From Trogon surrucura (taxonomy: Eukaryota; Chordata; Aves; Trogoniformes; Trogonidae), in the NCBI GenBank assembly GCA_020746105.1, contig CM036618.1, positions 118,621,161 through 118,685,160 of the forward strand: 64,000 nt of DNA. Reading direction: 5' to 3'. Shown here piece by piece: positions 12,000 to 24,930 of the stretch. A model generated the notes under the pieces. The model did no database searches. It worked only from the letters and a program-made list of their open reading frames with translations, and was not told the origin of the DNA. The position numbers were made by a program, and so were the translations under genes. How positions within the stretch are numbered: the first letter of the stretch is position 1; each line of letters begins with the position of its first letter.

Positions 12000-12480
12000 T
12001 TTGTAGCATGCAAAAATTCAGCTGTTCTCCATTACAGATATTACGATAGTAATCAGCAATTTAAAACCCTTTTCAATAATTGTTAGCCCAAAAGGTTTTG
12101 TTTATTTGTTTGCTGGCGTTGAATTATGGTTATTATCAGCTTTGAATGACATTCAGTATTCATTCTGCAGCTCTGTCTGTTTTCAAATATTTGGGGACGT
12201 CCTTGTTAGGATGTTTTCAATGCAATTTCGTTCACAGCAATTCCAAAGCACGCGCGCTCTATGCGATCAATTAATTACTGCTTGTAATCAAAATTTTTCT
12301 TAACATGCGGAAACACAGACAGCAAAGACGCCTTAAAATGTCTTTGTTTTGTCAGGAAACGACCTCCCAATGTGCTTTAAAATATGTAAATAGGCTCGTG
12401 CTCTATGATGAAGCATTTCTGTGTGGCTTATCTAAAGGAAGACTCCTCTGTGGAAGAGATGTAGTGACGAGCACTTTGCA
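12000..12480. promoter_or_regulatory. Candidate conserved non-coding element
   Basis: A repeat-free AT-rich block with clustered homeodomain-type cores (CAATTAATTACTG and TTGTAATCAAAA near 12268-12295), TTCAATAATTG, ACTTTGCATATA and several ACAAAG/CTTTGT-like HMG-box cores. The composition is typical of vertebrate developmental enhancers. Conservation was not measured, so this is a motif-based suggestion only. Confidence 0.3.
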
Positions 12481-15400
12481 TATAGTGGGGCTGGTGGCTG
12501 TGTGCTGTGGCTTTGGTCCTCCTGACTTCAAGGACTCTGGTGGATGTAATAGCTGCTTTCTTGAATTTTCTGGTGGGTGCTTAAGGCTGGAAATGGAGTA
12601 GGTGCTCAGGAGGAATTACAGGGTTACTAAAGGAGGAGACCAAAGAAAGCTCTCAGCCGATTAAATGACTTCTCTTGCTTTTTAAAAACGTGTCCAAGCG
12701 ACTTTGGAGCAATGTTCACATCTCAATGGAAGCGACACATGGAACATCTTCAGGTTTTTCTCTCTATCCCAAGTGGTCACTAGGTGCCACTTCTATCTTT
12801 TCATGACGTCTGCACATCCTTTTTTTTTCTCCAGAAAATAAATGAACCTTAAACCAGGAGGTGAGTTTTAGGGTTAAGGTGAAGAGCTGTTCGGGAGAGA
12901 TTAGATTATCCACTATCTGCCCATCATGGGGCTTTTCCTGTTTGTTTTTTCTGCATCGTGATCTTCCGAAAACATTCGGCGCTGGCTTTAGTTGAGATAG
13001 CACAATCCACAGGTTTAGATCCTGTGTGGTCTCGTCCGTCGGGAAGAAAAGTTAAGTAGCTGGGAGTCACAGAAAGGGCTGGTCTTGGAGTTTTCGGCTG
13101 AAGATGGATGAGCTCTCCTGCTTTGTGGACCCGTTCCCCCCGTTACCTGATTTCTTTATGACATGCTGGCAGTCGCCTTAGCTGGGCTCTCGCTGCGAGA
13201 CAGTCAGCACCGCACTCACAGCGCTGCAGGAAAAATAAACCCATTCAGACCAAGAAAAACACTTGGAAAAACATGCAGATGTCTTTTTTAGTAGTCAATT
13301 CTTTTTTTTCTTGTGGGTCCCGAGTTGTGCTTCCTCCTAAAGCTTTGCCTACAAAGACCTTTTTGTGAAGGTTGTCAGCCTTTGCACCAGATTTGGCAAT
13401 TTTCTACTGACGCTGCTATCACAGAAGAGGAGAGAAGAAAGGGCTGATGACAGGAGCCCATTAATTAGAATTAGATACTGTTTTAATTTTGGTCACTGTC
13501 TTGAAGCCGTAGCAATAGCAAAGTGCCTTAGTCTTTTTTTTTTCTCTTTTTTTTTTTTTCCTCTTTCCCTCCCTTCTCCACATGATTAAAACGAGAGGTC
13601 AGGTTCTCCCATGTGCTGCACCACCATCCAAAGCATCGAAATGGGCATCTCAAGAGATCTGGTTAGGCTTTCTGGGTTGTCCAGGCGGATTGATAACATC
13701 TGGAAGTCTGACTGGAGAGAGGGTTTGAAATCTGGACCCTCATACTGGCTTTTTAGTCTTCCATTTTTCTGAAGTAGCTTTTTCAGTGGGAGTAAATGAC
13801 TGTAATTGTATTGAAGGAGCTTGACTAATTCACACCAGCTGAGGGACTGGCCCCTGAGGTCTGGGCTGGCCTGTTCTTTCTTTAAAAAAAAATAAAAATC
13901 CAACTTTTTGGGTAGTAGTGTAGAAATGGAAGTTCTTGTCTGTTCTGCATTCAGTTTGAGATGCAGCAGCACCTTCTGGGAAGAGTATTTCCATGGTGAC
14001 TCTGGCCAAAAACATTTCCACTTCTAGCAATGGGCATCGTTTGGTTTCTCCCACCTCCATCCAGGAAAGGGGTGATGAGGTGGTGGGTTGAGGCTGTGTC
14101 AGCACACATCTGATGGCCCTTACTGAGATGGGCCAAAACATATCACAGCTTTATAGCAACAGAACAAGCAGGAGGCAAAACACAGCTCTCCTCCCACCAC
14201 TTCTGTGGTGGTTTTAAGATGCCAAGTTGGGAGCTGGGCTGGCAGGGTGCTCTGCACCTATTTGATTGCACAGGCTTGGTGGGCATTAAACCCTGAGCTG
14301 GGGATGCTGAAGTTAAGAAGCACCCATGGCTCTCTGATGTCCCAGTGTGGTACGGATGCAGCCCCTGCTTCACTCCCACTGAAACCTCTTGGAACTGGGC
14401 TTCTCTGCCCCAGGGTGCAGAGTCTGTGTAGAGTAACCTAAAGCTTTCTGTGATTCAGCTGAACGAAGCACAGAAATCTTTGCTTAACTTTTTGTGTGGC
14501 TGAACATGCAGCACCTTTTTTTTTTTTTTTTGGTAATCAGAGGCGAGAAAATTACAGTTCGGGTGTTAATACTGAACAGCATCTTTACTTTGGTCCTTTT
14601 TTTCTTTATTCTGCTTTAGCTGTAGAGCCCTTTATGGGGGGGGAGAAAGAAAATACCCTGCTTGTCAGCCTCTCAGATGGTATTAAATGACTTTGCTGTG
14701 AAAGAAGGAGATAGTTCTAGGTAGCAGCTCTGAAGCTTTAGAATCCTACCCTGTTTGTTCTTGAGGCCAAAGGAATAAAAAATCCAAATGTATGCAAATA
14801 GGGGAGAAAATAAAAAGACCCAAATATAAGTAAATGGAGCTTCTGATGCTTACAACTCACTGGAAAATCAGTTTGCAGTGTTACTGCTTGTTGTGGGCTT
14901 GAAAAGAGTCAGACCAGATGCTCAGTACATGTAAATCTTGCTCCACTGTACCACTCTGTACCTGGCCTGTTGTCTTAGCTTGCCTCCAACAAAGGACTTT
15001 CAAGTGAGGATTCTTCCATGGCTGAGCAAGCCTGACCTTTATTAGGCAGGAGGTTAAGAGGAGAGAAAATGGAGGATGGAAGAGACAGACCTAGAGTGAC
15101 GATTAATAGGAATTGAGCTTTACCTCTCGGGTGTTGTTGGGGGACTCAGCTGAACCTGATAATCCCTACATTCTTACCTGGTGCAGAGCTACCCTGATGA
15201 CAGGTATTCTTGTTTTCCTCCCCTCAGGTAGCTCATATACAGGCAACCTCCTCCTTGCAAGCACCACCCAAATATGACCTCACTGCGCATTTCCTCCAGT
15301 TGAAGCCCATCAAGTTGTCATTACTTACTTGGGTTTATTTTTGCAAACCATTTTCACATAGGATGTGTATGGGCTGAGGTGTCTGCCTGCTGCCTTTCAT

Positions 15401-16747
15401 CTGCTTAGGACAAGGAAAGACATCCTTTTGAACTTCAGTACAGTGGCTGCTCTACATAAATATTTCCTAAAGCTCACAAGAGTCCTTTGGGGTTAGGAAT
15501 TATTTGTCCCATCAATTCAAAATGTTACCTAATACCAATAAATGCTAATGAAGAGCTTGTAGCTGGCATCATATGCCAAAGTACTAGGCATTCATTGGGA
15601 ATCACCTATGCAAGTGCAAGGCCAGCCAAAATAATCTCCTAATCAATTATAAAAAGCCTACGGTGCTTGTCAGGAGCTCAGTGTGGGGCAATAGCATTGA
15701 GAGTTGTGGTTTCTGGCTGAGGTACTAAATCTGTTGCACATGGAGACAAGCCAGAATAAGAAGGTCCTCACTGGGACCCAGTCCTTCCCATGTTTGGGAT
15801 GAGGGAAGGGGGGATTGGAATTAAGAACAGTAAGTCTTCAGATGGTTTTTTTGGGTTTCTCACCATTATAAAGGGAAAAGTGTATGTCAGAGGTCTACCG
15901 TTTTGCGGGGACACATCTGTGTTTCCCAAAATACCTGTCTCCTCCAGCATGCCAGGAGTCTCCCTGCGTGTCACTTGTTAGGTGAGCTCGATGGCATGTG
16001 TGATTTGGCATGGATGAGGCTGCAAAAGGGGCATCTCGGGGTGCTGTGTGTTTCTTCAAAGGCTGTCTTCATACTGTGCATGAGGTCTTTCTCATGTCAG
16101 GACAACCCTGACCTTGGCTGTTGAAGTTGCTTTATGGCTCCTGGCTGGTAGTGCAAAGCTTTCACGGGGAGGAACAAGCCACTCTGTCTTCCATGTTCCA
16201 CCTACGTTTGTGTTCAAACTTTGTTTGATATGTCTGGTGATTTAGGACTTTAAAGACCCCTTTGCCTTACCATCATTCATGAGTAAGCATGTCATCTTTC
16301 TGTGCACTTAAATGGAAAAAGACTTGAAGTGTCTCCAAAGAATATATTTCTGACTGGTGCTGGAAAGCTTAAATGGTCTCTTTCCAGGCAGCTTTTAATA
16401 GGAGCTGAAATCAGGAAATATCAGGATATGGCTCCTGAAGTGCATTCTGTAATCAAAGGGGAACACACTATTTTCTTTCCTAAATGCCTTATGATGGAGC
16501 CTTCCATGATGATTAATTACTTGAGAAAACTCTTTCCTGAGGTTGTTCCATTTTAGAGTGATAGATGGTTATGGGGGGTCAACCTCTGTACTTGTGTGGC
16601 TGGGTTTGCTCCTGTCCCGAGGAACACACGAGTCCATGCGATGTGGTGGGAATGTTATTTCCATGTTGCATGCCAGGCTGCAGAGCACCGTGGCTCCAGC
16701 TTCAGCACCTCCAAAGTGATGCTCCTTGGGGTCAGCAGCAGTCTTGA
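12481..16747. other. Intergenic DNA, nothing recognised
   Basis: No exon or named repeat recognised. It contains T-rich runs near 13530-13560 and 14516-14531 and an octamer-like ATGCAAAT at 14792-14799. Open frames on both strands (for example 13586-13972 and 13830-14141, both minus and overlapping) have no recognisable domain. Confidence 0.45.
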
Positions 16748-16799
16748 CTTTTTGAACGTGGGGTGCCCATGGCCTTTTTGAACATGGGGTGCCAATGTT
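16748..16799. repeat. 26-bp imperfect tandem duplication
   Basis: CTTTTTGAACGTGGGGTGCC and CTTTTTGAACATGGGGTGCC occur as two adjacent units with a 26-bp period. This is a local duplication without other features. Confidence 0.85.
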
Positions 16800-19700
16800 G
16801 TGGTTCAGACCCAGAAGAAGGTTTGTCTTGCAATCTCTATTTGTTTTGTTTTGGTTTTTTTTTCCCCTGGGGCTCCTCTGATCTGTGCTTGGGAGCTCAT
16901 GGACTGGTAGGATTTGTCGATCTGCCTTCTGCCCAGTGTCCTGTTTAACGGTACCTTTGCAGATCAGTGTCAGGAACCCTATTTTGGTGATGACTCAGGT
17001 GCAAACCAGTCGCATTACGGGCAGTTTGGTTGAACACGCCACGTGGCAAGAACGGTTGCACCCATCTGCTACCAACTTTCATGCTGGCTTCAGACAACAG
17101 CATGGCTCTGCTACATCTGAGAGAGACACAGGAGCTTGACTCAAACACCAAGCTGTGTGGTCCTGAAACTAAACATTTGGGCAGGCAGATTCTGTTGGTT
17201 TGGCATTTTTAAGCTGTCTACCCAGCAGCTGAGGCTGCCTGAATGTTCAAGTAGTAGCTGTTTTGGCTTTGCCCTTCTATAAATATTCAGTCGTCATGCT
17301 TTTTTTTTTTTTTTTCCCCTTGGGCCAATGAGCAGAAAACTGAAAAATAGTATTTTAAAAATTATCATCTCCAGGAGGACAGTGCAATATATGTGTTCTA
17401 GGCATTCCCACAAACTAGGATGGATTGAAGCATGCTTAGCCCCTGGTTTACGAGATCAAGGTCAAACGTGACATGTTTCCAGATGACAGATTGTCGGGGC
17501 TGCTTTGCCAAACCACCTTACCAAAATTCTAGTTCTTTGTGCACCAGCACTGTATTTATTTGGGTTGCTGTTTTGCATGGAGAGTGTAAAAAAACTTGTG
17601 ATTGGCATGACTGGATATGGCTGCTGTGCAACTGCTCATGTTTTGTCTTCGTTTTCTTGAAGTTTATACACTTTCTCAGAGACAGAGGCTTGGGATATTT
17701 GTACAGGTGTCCATGACTGCCTGGTGGGAAAGGCACATTGATCCTGGTTCTGTATTTAAGGTTGGATGGGTGGGATCGCCATTCCAAAGTCAGCAGTTAA
17801 GTCACAGGTACCGTGAAGCCTGAAGACTAAACCACACATGTAAGAAGTTGGCAGTAGCTGTGTTGAGCAAGTTGTTCTGCAGTTAAAATATGGACAGAAA
17901 TACTCCCTATGTTTTCAGCAGCTTCTGCAACGTGTTGTGGAAGTGGCAGTAAGTTCCTAACAGGGCTGCATACACAGATGTCCTGGATTTGGATCTAGAA
18001 CACGTTGCTCAGATGTGGATCTAGAACATGCACCAGTGTTGCTTGGACTTCCCCAGGTCACCAGGCAGAGGATGTCTCCCACTCCACACTCCTTGTCTTC
18101 TTCCTAAGCTGGACTGGGCAGACTAGAGCCAACCTGTTGCTACTTTCTTTGGGAAAATTGGCCAAATGGTCTGATAAAATACCACCGCTCGGGTCATTCT
18201 TATTTTTCCATCAGACAAACACGAGCAACTCGTCACTGTGAAACGAGGGCGTGCAACGGTGGGGTGGAAAAAGGATTTTCTTGTAACTTGCCACAGGCTT
18301 GGTCATGACATGCGTGTCCAAGGTCTCACTCCCACCACACTAATGATGCACGTGGTTTTTTGACTAATCCAGCATTGACAGCACATGAGTTGATGGTCAC
18401 TGAGGTACGGTTTCTCATGCTCTGCTAACACTTCACTTCCAACGAGTGTAAAGCTTGAACTCCAACCAGGTGTCTTAGTACCACAGGGCTTCTCAATTTA
18501 ATTGAAATTACTTTGCGAGACCATCCAGGGTAAATACTCCAGACAACAGAACACGGTTGGTAATATGGAACATGCGGTTTATTTATTTATTTATTTTCAA
18601 CAAACTGATCCGGGAAAATGTTTCCATGCTGACAAAAACAGAACAAATGTAGGTCAGTGTCTGAAGGAGATGAAAGAAGCCAAGTGTAATGAGAGCCTAT
18701 TGTTTCATGCTGACATATGCAGGAAGCTTGTGGAGAATGAACATCAAACTGAAATGTGAGGGGGAAAAAAAGAATAGAAGGCATGAAAATCATCATACTC
18801 AAGAAAACAAAGAGATCAGAAAGTTAAGGGGCACGCTAAGAAATCTGCACTAGGAGGCTAAATAAATGAGTTTCACATTTCCCCTCTCCCTTCTCTTCAA
18901 TTCCGGGTTTCTCCCATTTGTCTGCTAGGTAGCAGCCTCTTCCTTCCAGGACTACTTTGATTTTTTTATTTTTTTATTTTTTTCTTCCTATCCTGCAGAT
19001 GCCAGGGCCTAGAGAGATCCAGATGGCAAGCAGACCAGCGCAAACCCGCCTCCTTACTATTTCACTTCTTGCCTTCCTCTCAAGTTAAAAGCACATGAAA
19101 GATCCATTGAAAAGAACAGACAAGTCCTATTTACTTTTAGTAAGTAAATTTAGTTTACTTATTTAACAGAAGTTAATACACTGTTCAAACAGCTGGAATA
19201 AATATGAAGAAGCAATTTAGAATCTAATTCTTTACTTGCGTTCACCAGCCTTACACTGATGTATTCTCTCGGACTTGGAGGCGTTTTCCCGACCGGGGAA
19301 TGGACATGAAGAATTGGCCCTTTGTGTTAATTTTTTTCTGCCATCCATTGTCATCTGGAAGCATCTTCCACGGTTCTGGCCAGCCAATGTCATCCCTAAA
19401 ATTTCAGCGTGGGTCTAGGAGACTTAGATGTGTTCACAGCTCATTGTAGAGAAAAAGTGATCCCTTAACCAACAGGGCTGCACTGGAATAAAAATGTTGT
19501 GAGAGGAGAGAGATATGTCCTGGATTTTTACAGATGAGGCACTAGTGTATTTTTTTTTTTTTTCCTTACCAACTATTTTCATTTCACATAGCTTTTTCCA
19601 CCTCTGGTAATAGAAAAATATCTCGATGGGAAAATTGTCTGCCTAGATCCTGTGATACCCCATTGACTTGAGTCGTGTCATCCAAGGGTTGACTCGAGGG

Positions 19701-20019
19701 GAACTGCCCTGGTGATGGTGCAAGCGTTTCCCAGGGTTGTCCCTTCCCAGAGCCTCCCTGAAAGCTGGATTTCCACCCTGTCAGTATAACGAAGGACTTG
19801 TATGATAGATGCTCTGGATCTGTTCCTCGTGAGCTCTGAATTCACGGCACCATGAAATACATTGTCTGAGGGCCACTGCTGTTCTATAAAAGTTCAATAA
19901 TTCCTAATGGTAGAACTGCGAGCCCTGGCAAAGAACAAAAAAAAATCCCCTGTCTGTCATCCTTAAAAATGAAGCCCAGATTTTTGGGTTATTTTAGGGC
20001 ACAGGGTGATGTTGGCTGT
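16800..20019. other. Intergenic DNA with short simple repeats
   Basis: No gene recognised. It holds a T17C4 run (17300-17320), a short repeated GGATCTAGAACA (near 17991 and 18017), a (TTTA)n microsatellite (18578-18596) and a T-rich tract with regular A interruptions (18960-18984). Confidence 0.5.
18578..18596. repeat. (TTTA)n microsatellite
   Basis: About four and a half TTTA units in a run. Confidence 0.85.
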
Positions 20020-20215
20020 TTCAATGCACTTCAGCGATACGTTTAAATCGGTGATTTATGCAGCCCGACGTTGACTTTAATTTAGCTCATGTTACAAGCA
20101 AAGTAATTCAGTCCTTAATGAAGTGTACTCCATATGACATACTGAACATGGGATCTGACAATCGGCGGTTGAAAACCAGCCTAGGGTACATTTTCTTTTG
20201 TCATTGGAAGTGGGC
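20020..20215. promoter_or_regulatory. Candidate conserved non-coding element
   Basis: A repeat-free block with GTTTAAATCGGTGATTTATG, GACTTTAATTTAGC, AAAGTAATTCAG and CCTTAATGAAG. These are dense homeodomain-type and nuclear-receptor-like half sites. The call rests on composition and motifs only. Confidence 0.27.
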
Positions 20216-21999
20216 TGTCAGCTCATAAACTTAAACCGAGGCACGCTGACCTATCGCCGTCTCTGAGGTACGGTGCTGAAGACTGAGAGACCTGCACTAA
20301 AATAAACTTTTCTCCTCTTTTGAAAGGGAAAAGAGGGGGGAAAAAACCCAACTTGCACACGAGCTGTGTTATACAGATGAGAACATTATAACATGCGTGT
20401 GTATACACACATTTATTTAGTTTTCTGCTATGTGAGTGTATAGAAAAAAGGCTGTTAGCAAAAAGATTTGTGCTCTGAGCTATGCAAACCCTTGGGTTGT
20501 GTAGTGTGAGAGTGAAACGACTTGGTATATGTGTTCCTGAACAAATGGATCCAGCTCTAAAGCAGTATGGATTACGCTGATATTGGCTCTTACAGGGGTT
20601 CAGAGTAAGACTTTAGGGTAAATGATGGGAAGCACAGCTTTGGGAGCAGTTGAGGGGGCTTTACACACCTGCATTTCAAAGGAATTAACAGAGTGGGCAG
20701 CCCTCAACTGTAAATATGCAAATATTTTTAACATTTGCTTGAAGAGATCTGTCCTTGCTCGCCTACGGAGAAGGACGCAAAAGTTCTGAGTGATTCCAGG
20801 AGGCAACATTTAAAAATGAGAAAGTGTGATGCAGCCCAGGTTAAGTCACAGCTGTGTGGTTTCTTGGTGCAAAAAGTTGACTTGAGGGTTGCTTTGTGTG
20901 TGCAAGGCTGCTTCAGACTTCTACGTCATCCATTTATTCGTTTTACAAAGTTGTAAAAGGATGCTTTTGGTATTTGAGTGTGCGATTTGGGGGGAAGAAT
21001 GGAAGCATCAGCTTCTGGGCCAGTTGGAAATTATGTATTTTCCCCTTTTTTTAAAAAAAAAAAAAAAAAATTAAAAAAAGTAAGAGGGAAAAGACAGATG
21101 TTAAGTCCCAGAGTGTTTTCTGGGAAGAACAGGACAAATGAAAGGACAGGAATAAAAAGTTGTAGTGTGGGGGAGCTTGTCAATTGAAAGCACGTCTGTG
21201 CTACCAAGGGAGGAGTGTGGGAAAGATGTTAGTTTGGGTTAAAATAGCACCGTGACTGGACAGCCTGGGTTTTGACTCTGCCTAACATGAAATTATCCCA
21301 AACTCCCCCACCAGCTAATCTAAGTAAACTGCTTTTCTCGCTACCTTGATTTTATGGGCATTTGCCCCCCAGGCAAGGTATCCACGATAACTTACCTGGC
21401 TGATAAATTAAATAACTCGCAGGGTAGAATGTTTTGTGCTAGAGAAAGGCAGGATTGCAGGCAGAGGGGGAGAGCAGCAGAATAAAATCCGATTTTCACC
21501 CAACAAGATGCAATAAATGGCAGGTGTGAGCTCCTTTGGTGTCCTGGGACGGAGGGTTCAGGTTTAGGGGCAGGGTTGCTGGATGGAAGAAAAAAAGGTG
21601 TTTTAGTTTAGAATAGGAAACTTGCTCCCTTTTTTGTTTTTAGCCCAAGTAGCTTTTGATTTTATATATTTTTCAGGGGCGTGTTGAGCAGCCTTGGTAC
21701 GTCTTGGCTAGGAAACACTAGGGAAAACGGACAAAGAATATCAGATTGAAAATGTTCAAGGAGTTCTTCAACAAAAAAAAAAAAAATCAGAAAAAACCAC
21801 AGTGAAGGATCCCCAGCTTTCAGGGTTATATAAACGCTTGTTGAATATCCACTTGATCTTAGGATGCACTTAATGCGGGATGTCTGATATCTTGTGATTT
21901 TCATAACTTTGCCTAAGAAATCACAAACAGGAGCTAGGGACAGAGGGATCCAGCCCCAAGAGCTTTATTTTAACATTGGGCATGACATGGATTTAATTT
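20216..21999. other. Intergenic DNA, nothing recognised
   Basis: A homopolymer (A19, 21052-21070) and short A runs (21773-21786) are the only obvious structure. No exon or transposable element recognised. Confidence 0.5.
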
Positions 22000-22860
22000 T
22001 CCAAGGAGCAAATACAGCATCGTACGTTGGTACTTAAGTGGAGAAGGGTCCAGTCGCTAATATTTGAAATATTTGTGCACTTCTAACCAAATAGCTGATT
22101 GATCGAGGGAGGGATGTTTGACTTTTTGGTGAAAGACACGGTAATTAAGTAGAAACAAAATACTTCACAAAAAGTCAAACAATCCCAGGAATAGACCACA
22201 TAATCATAGGTTCCAGCTCAGCCCAATGCTATACAGTTTCATATTTGATTTATTATGTTTTAGCCTGGGAGCTTCAAAAGTGTTTAAGAGTTTGATAGGC
22301 AAACCCCAATGAGATTCTCCTGGCTCCTTTGAAAATGGCAGGAATTTTCTATTTACAGCGTCACTGGTGATCAATGGAATTTTTGGGACAGTTCAAAAAA
22401 ATATTAAACAGGCTGAGTTTGCTCTTTATGAATTAGCTTGATGTTTATTCAGCAGCTCATTTTTCATCGAAGCGCAGCATTAAAACTTCGCTTGTTTGTT
22501 ATAGGGTTGTCAGAATGAAATCTGTTTCCAAAAATATACATTTCCATCTTCTCGTACCCTTTTTTTTTTTTTTTTTTCCCCTGCTGTAGCTAAGGTTATG
22601 TCAACACTCCCAATGTAAACCCCCTCATTTCAAAGATTAGTAATGCTGGCATCGTCGGTTCAGGCTCGAGCATAGCAAAGCCATGAAATAACTTTTCTAG
22701 GAGCACATTTTGAGACAATTGTTTTCGATGTCTTTGCCTTTTGCGCGGAGCACCCTTCTGCAGTTGTGTTCAGCCTCTGTTGTAAAGTCAGAATTCAACG
22801 AAGGAAACCCTCACATTTTTGCATATTAAAGCATTTGCATCTGAGAATTTTAAGCTGGAT
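22000..22860. promoter_or_regulatory. AT-rich block with candidate regulatory motifs and a hairpin
   Basis: Repeat-free apart from a T18C4 run at 22560-22581. It contains an octamer ATTTGCAT (22833-22840), several TAAT-type cores and the perfect-pairing hairpin at 22111-22186 that is listed separately. It could be a conserved non-coding element, but conservation is untested. Confidence 0.3.
22111..22186. other. 76-nt stem-loop with a 22-bp Watson-Crick stem
   Basis: The left arm (22111-22133, GGGATGTTTGACTTTTTGG plus TGAA) is complementary to the right arm (22164-22186, TTCACAAAAAGTCAAAC plus AATCCC). All 22 pairs are Watson-Crick, with one bulged A and one bulged G. The loop is 30 nt (22134-22163). 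The size is in the range of a precursor microRNA or a small foldback element. No family is recognised and transcription is unknown. Confidence 0.6.
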
Positions 22861-23339
22861 GCCCTCCTAAGGTTTAAAAATCAGCCCCTGCTCAAGCTCA
22901 GTAACTTTTTCCGTAGATTTATTTACCACACATAGCCATGGTAACATCACAAGGGTCCCTGCCAGAGCTTTTGGGTGGCGGACTCTTCCCACTTGTTGCC
23001 GCCTTTTGGGTCCTTCCATAGTATATATATTTAAGACAAGTATACAGCTGTATGTTTGCTTCATTTGGCATCTCCCACAGCAAAATAAGAGCCAAAACCT
23101 GGGTGAGGCTCAGGAATGCCAGCGTGGTGCTGCAGAGCTCATCACTCACTCCTCCTTCCCTATCCATCTTGTTTCCCATCATCAAATTGGGCTGGTCCGT
23201 GGAGGTTGGCAGTAGCTGTGCTCCCTTTTTTTGGCACCAGCTAAGTGCCTCTGAAAGAAGCATCGCAGGTACCATCTTCATAATGCATTAGTTGCACATT
23301 TAAATGATTTTTGTGAGCTGGAGAGCTTGAGGCTGAGGC
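22861..23339. other. Intergenic DNA, nothing recognised
   Basis: Sequence between the hairpin block and a CR1 copy. Overlapping open frames on both strands have no recognisable domain. Confidence 0.5.
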
Positions 23340-23742
23340 TATGGGGGGAGGCTGAGGGAGCTGGGGTTGTTCAGTCTGGAGAAGAGGAGGCTTAGAGGTG
23401 ACCTCATCACTCTCTATAACTACCTGAAGGGAGGTTATAGCCAGGTGGGGACTGGTCTCTTCTCCCAGGCAGTTAGCAACAGGACAAGGGGGCACGGGCT
23501 TAAGCTCTGCCAGGGAAAATTTAGGCTGGGTATTAGAAAGAAATTCTTGACAGAGAGAGTGGTCAGGCATTGGAATGGCCTGCCCGGGGAGGTGGTGGAT
23601 TCACCGTCCCTAGAGGTTTTTAAACTGAGATAGGACGTGGCACTTAGTGCCATGGTCCAGTAAACGGACTGGAGTTGGCCCAAGGGTTGGACTTGATGAT
23701 CTCTGAGGTCTTTTCCAACCCAATCGATTCTATGATTCTATC
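23340..23742 (+). mobile_element. CR1 LINE, 5'-truncated 3' end (sense on +)
   Basis: The + strand frame 23367-23633 reads [20 protein letters not shown], then [20 protein letters not shown] and [20 protein letters not shown]. This is the characteristic C-terminal part of CR1 ORF2. It is followed by the 3' untranslated part, GGTTGGACTTGATGATCTC, and ends in GATTCTATGATTCTAT, the usual CR1 tail repeat. The element lacks the endonuclease and most of the reverse transcriptase, so it is a typical dead 5'-truncated insertion. Its coding remnant is fairly intact over about 80 codons. The 5' boundary is approximate. Confidence 0.95.
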
Positions 23743-24128
23743 CAGCATGCTCTGAGGTTTCTTTCCATTCTAGGCAACAAAATTTGTTCATAACACAGCT
23801 TGGTTTTGTTTGCACACAAGATTGCACCATCCTTGCCCTGGGACACTTGCTTCCCTGGTCCTCCTAGCCACACTCTTTCTGACAGGCCAAGATGTCATTG
23901 GCCTTCTTGGGCAGATGTTTTGCTTTGATGGAGTGCTCTCTGTTGCCATGAGCAAGACTTGAAGAGGTGAGCAGTAAAGCAAAAATGAAACTCTAGGTCA
24001 GAGGATGCCTGAGCCCACCAGGCAATCCCAATCTTGGAAACACAGGATCAGCAACACTTGGAAAATGGTGGAAATTGCTCTCAAACGCAAGATTTTCCTG
24101 GGACTTAGGGAGCAGGAATGGATATTTT
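23743..24128. other. Intergenic DNA, nothing recognised
   Basis: A short stretch between the CR1 copy and a small tandem duplication. No exon or repeat recognised. Confidence 0.5.
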
Positions 24129-24192
24129 AAGGCAGAATTGGAATGGGTAGGCCACTCTAAAAGGCAAAATTGGAGTGGGTAGGTAACTCTAA
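24129..24192. repeat. 32-bp tandem duplication
   Basis: Two adjacent units, AAGGCAGAATTGGAATGGGT... (24129-24160) and AAGGCAAAATTGGAGTGGGT... (24161-24192), both ending ACTCTAA. They differ at only a few positions. Confidence 0.9.
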
Positions 24193-24439
24193 CAGCTAGT
24201 GCCGCAGGAAAATAAAATCTCGATCAATACCTGGAGGCTCAGATTAAAAAATAATCGTAGGCGTTGGCAACGTGGACCTGTCTCTGAGCCTGTCAGTTCA
24301 TACAAATGCATTTCTGAATGCCAGCCTGGTTTTCAAACATTCCTGTTTGCTCTCCTTGCTTCCATAATTATTGTTTTAAGTTGAGGGCACCATTTCTAGA
24401 TGTTCTTGGCTGATGCGTACCCAGTGTTTTGAAAGCTGT

Positions 24440-24930
24440 GCCTGAAGCCTCTGATTTTTTTTTGCATGACAACAGGATTACATTTATACAATTAATTAAC
24501 ATTTGCTTGACCACTTTTATCCAATTTCTTTCTCCAGCACATAAAAGAGAACCTGACATAAATTTCTCTTTCAAAACAATTGACTTAGCAACTGCTGACC
24601 TTCTGTTCTGTCATTCTGAGGATTGATTGGATATTGTTGAATTGTTTCATTCTGCAGTAATTAAACATAAAATTAATTATGCTAGTAACCTATTATTTCT
24701 TTGAACCAAGGACTAAGTCATTTGTTTTTGCTTGGTTACTCTGCGGGTTCTGACATCAGACAGCAAAACCTTGCTGCTACAAACAAACTAAACAGCATAA
24801 AGGGAGCAATTTGATAACCAAAATATAATATAAAGACTTCTAATTTCCGTATGGCTGGCCTATTGCATTAGGTTAATATAATTTGATCTATAAATCTTTT
24901 AAACCTTATGATTTTGTAATTTAAACATTT
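24440..24930. promoter_or_regulatory. Candidate conserved non-coding element
   Basis: An AT-rich, repeat-free block with AATTAATTAACATTTG (24490-24505), GCAGTAATTAAAC, AAAATTAATTATGC and AACAATTGAC. It is dense in homeodomain-type and HMG-box-type cores. Conservation is untested. Confidence 0.33.
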
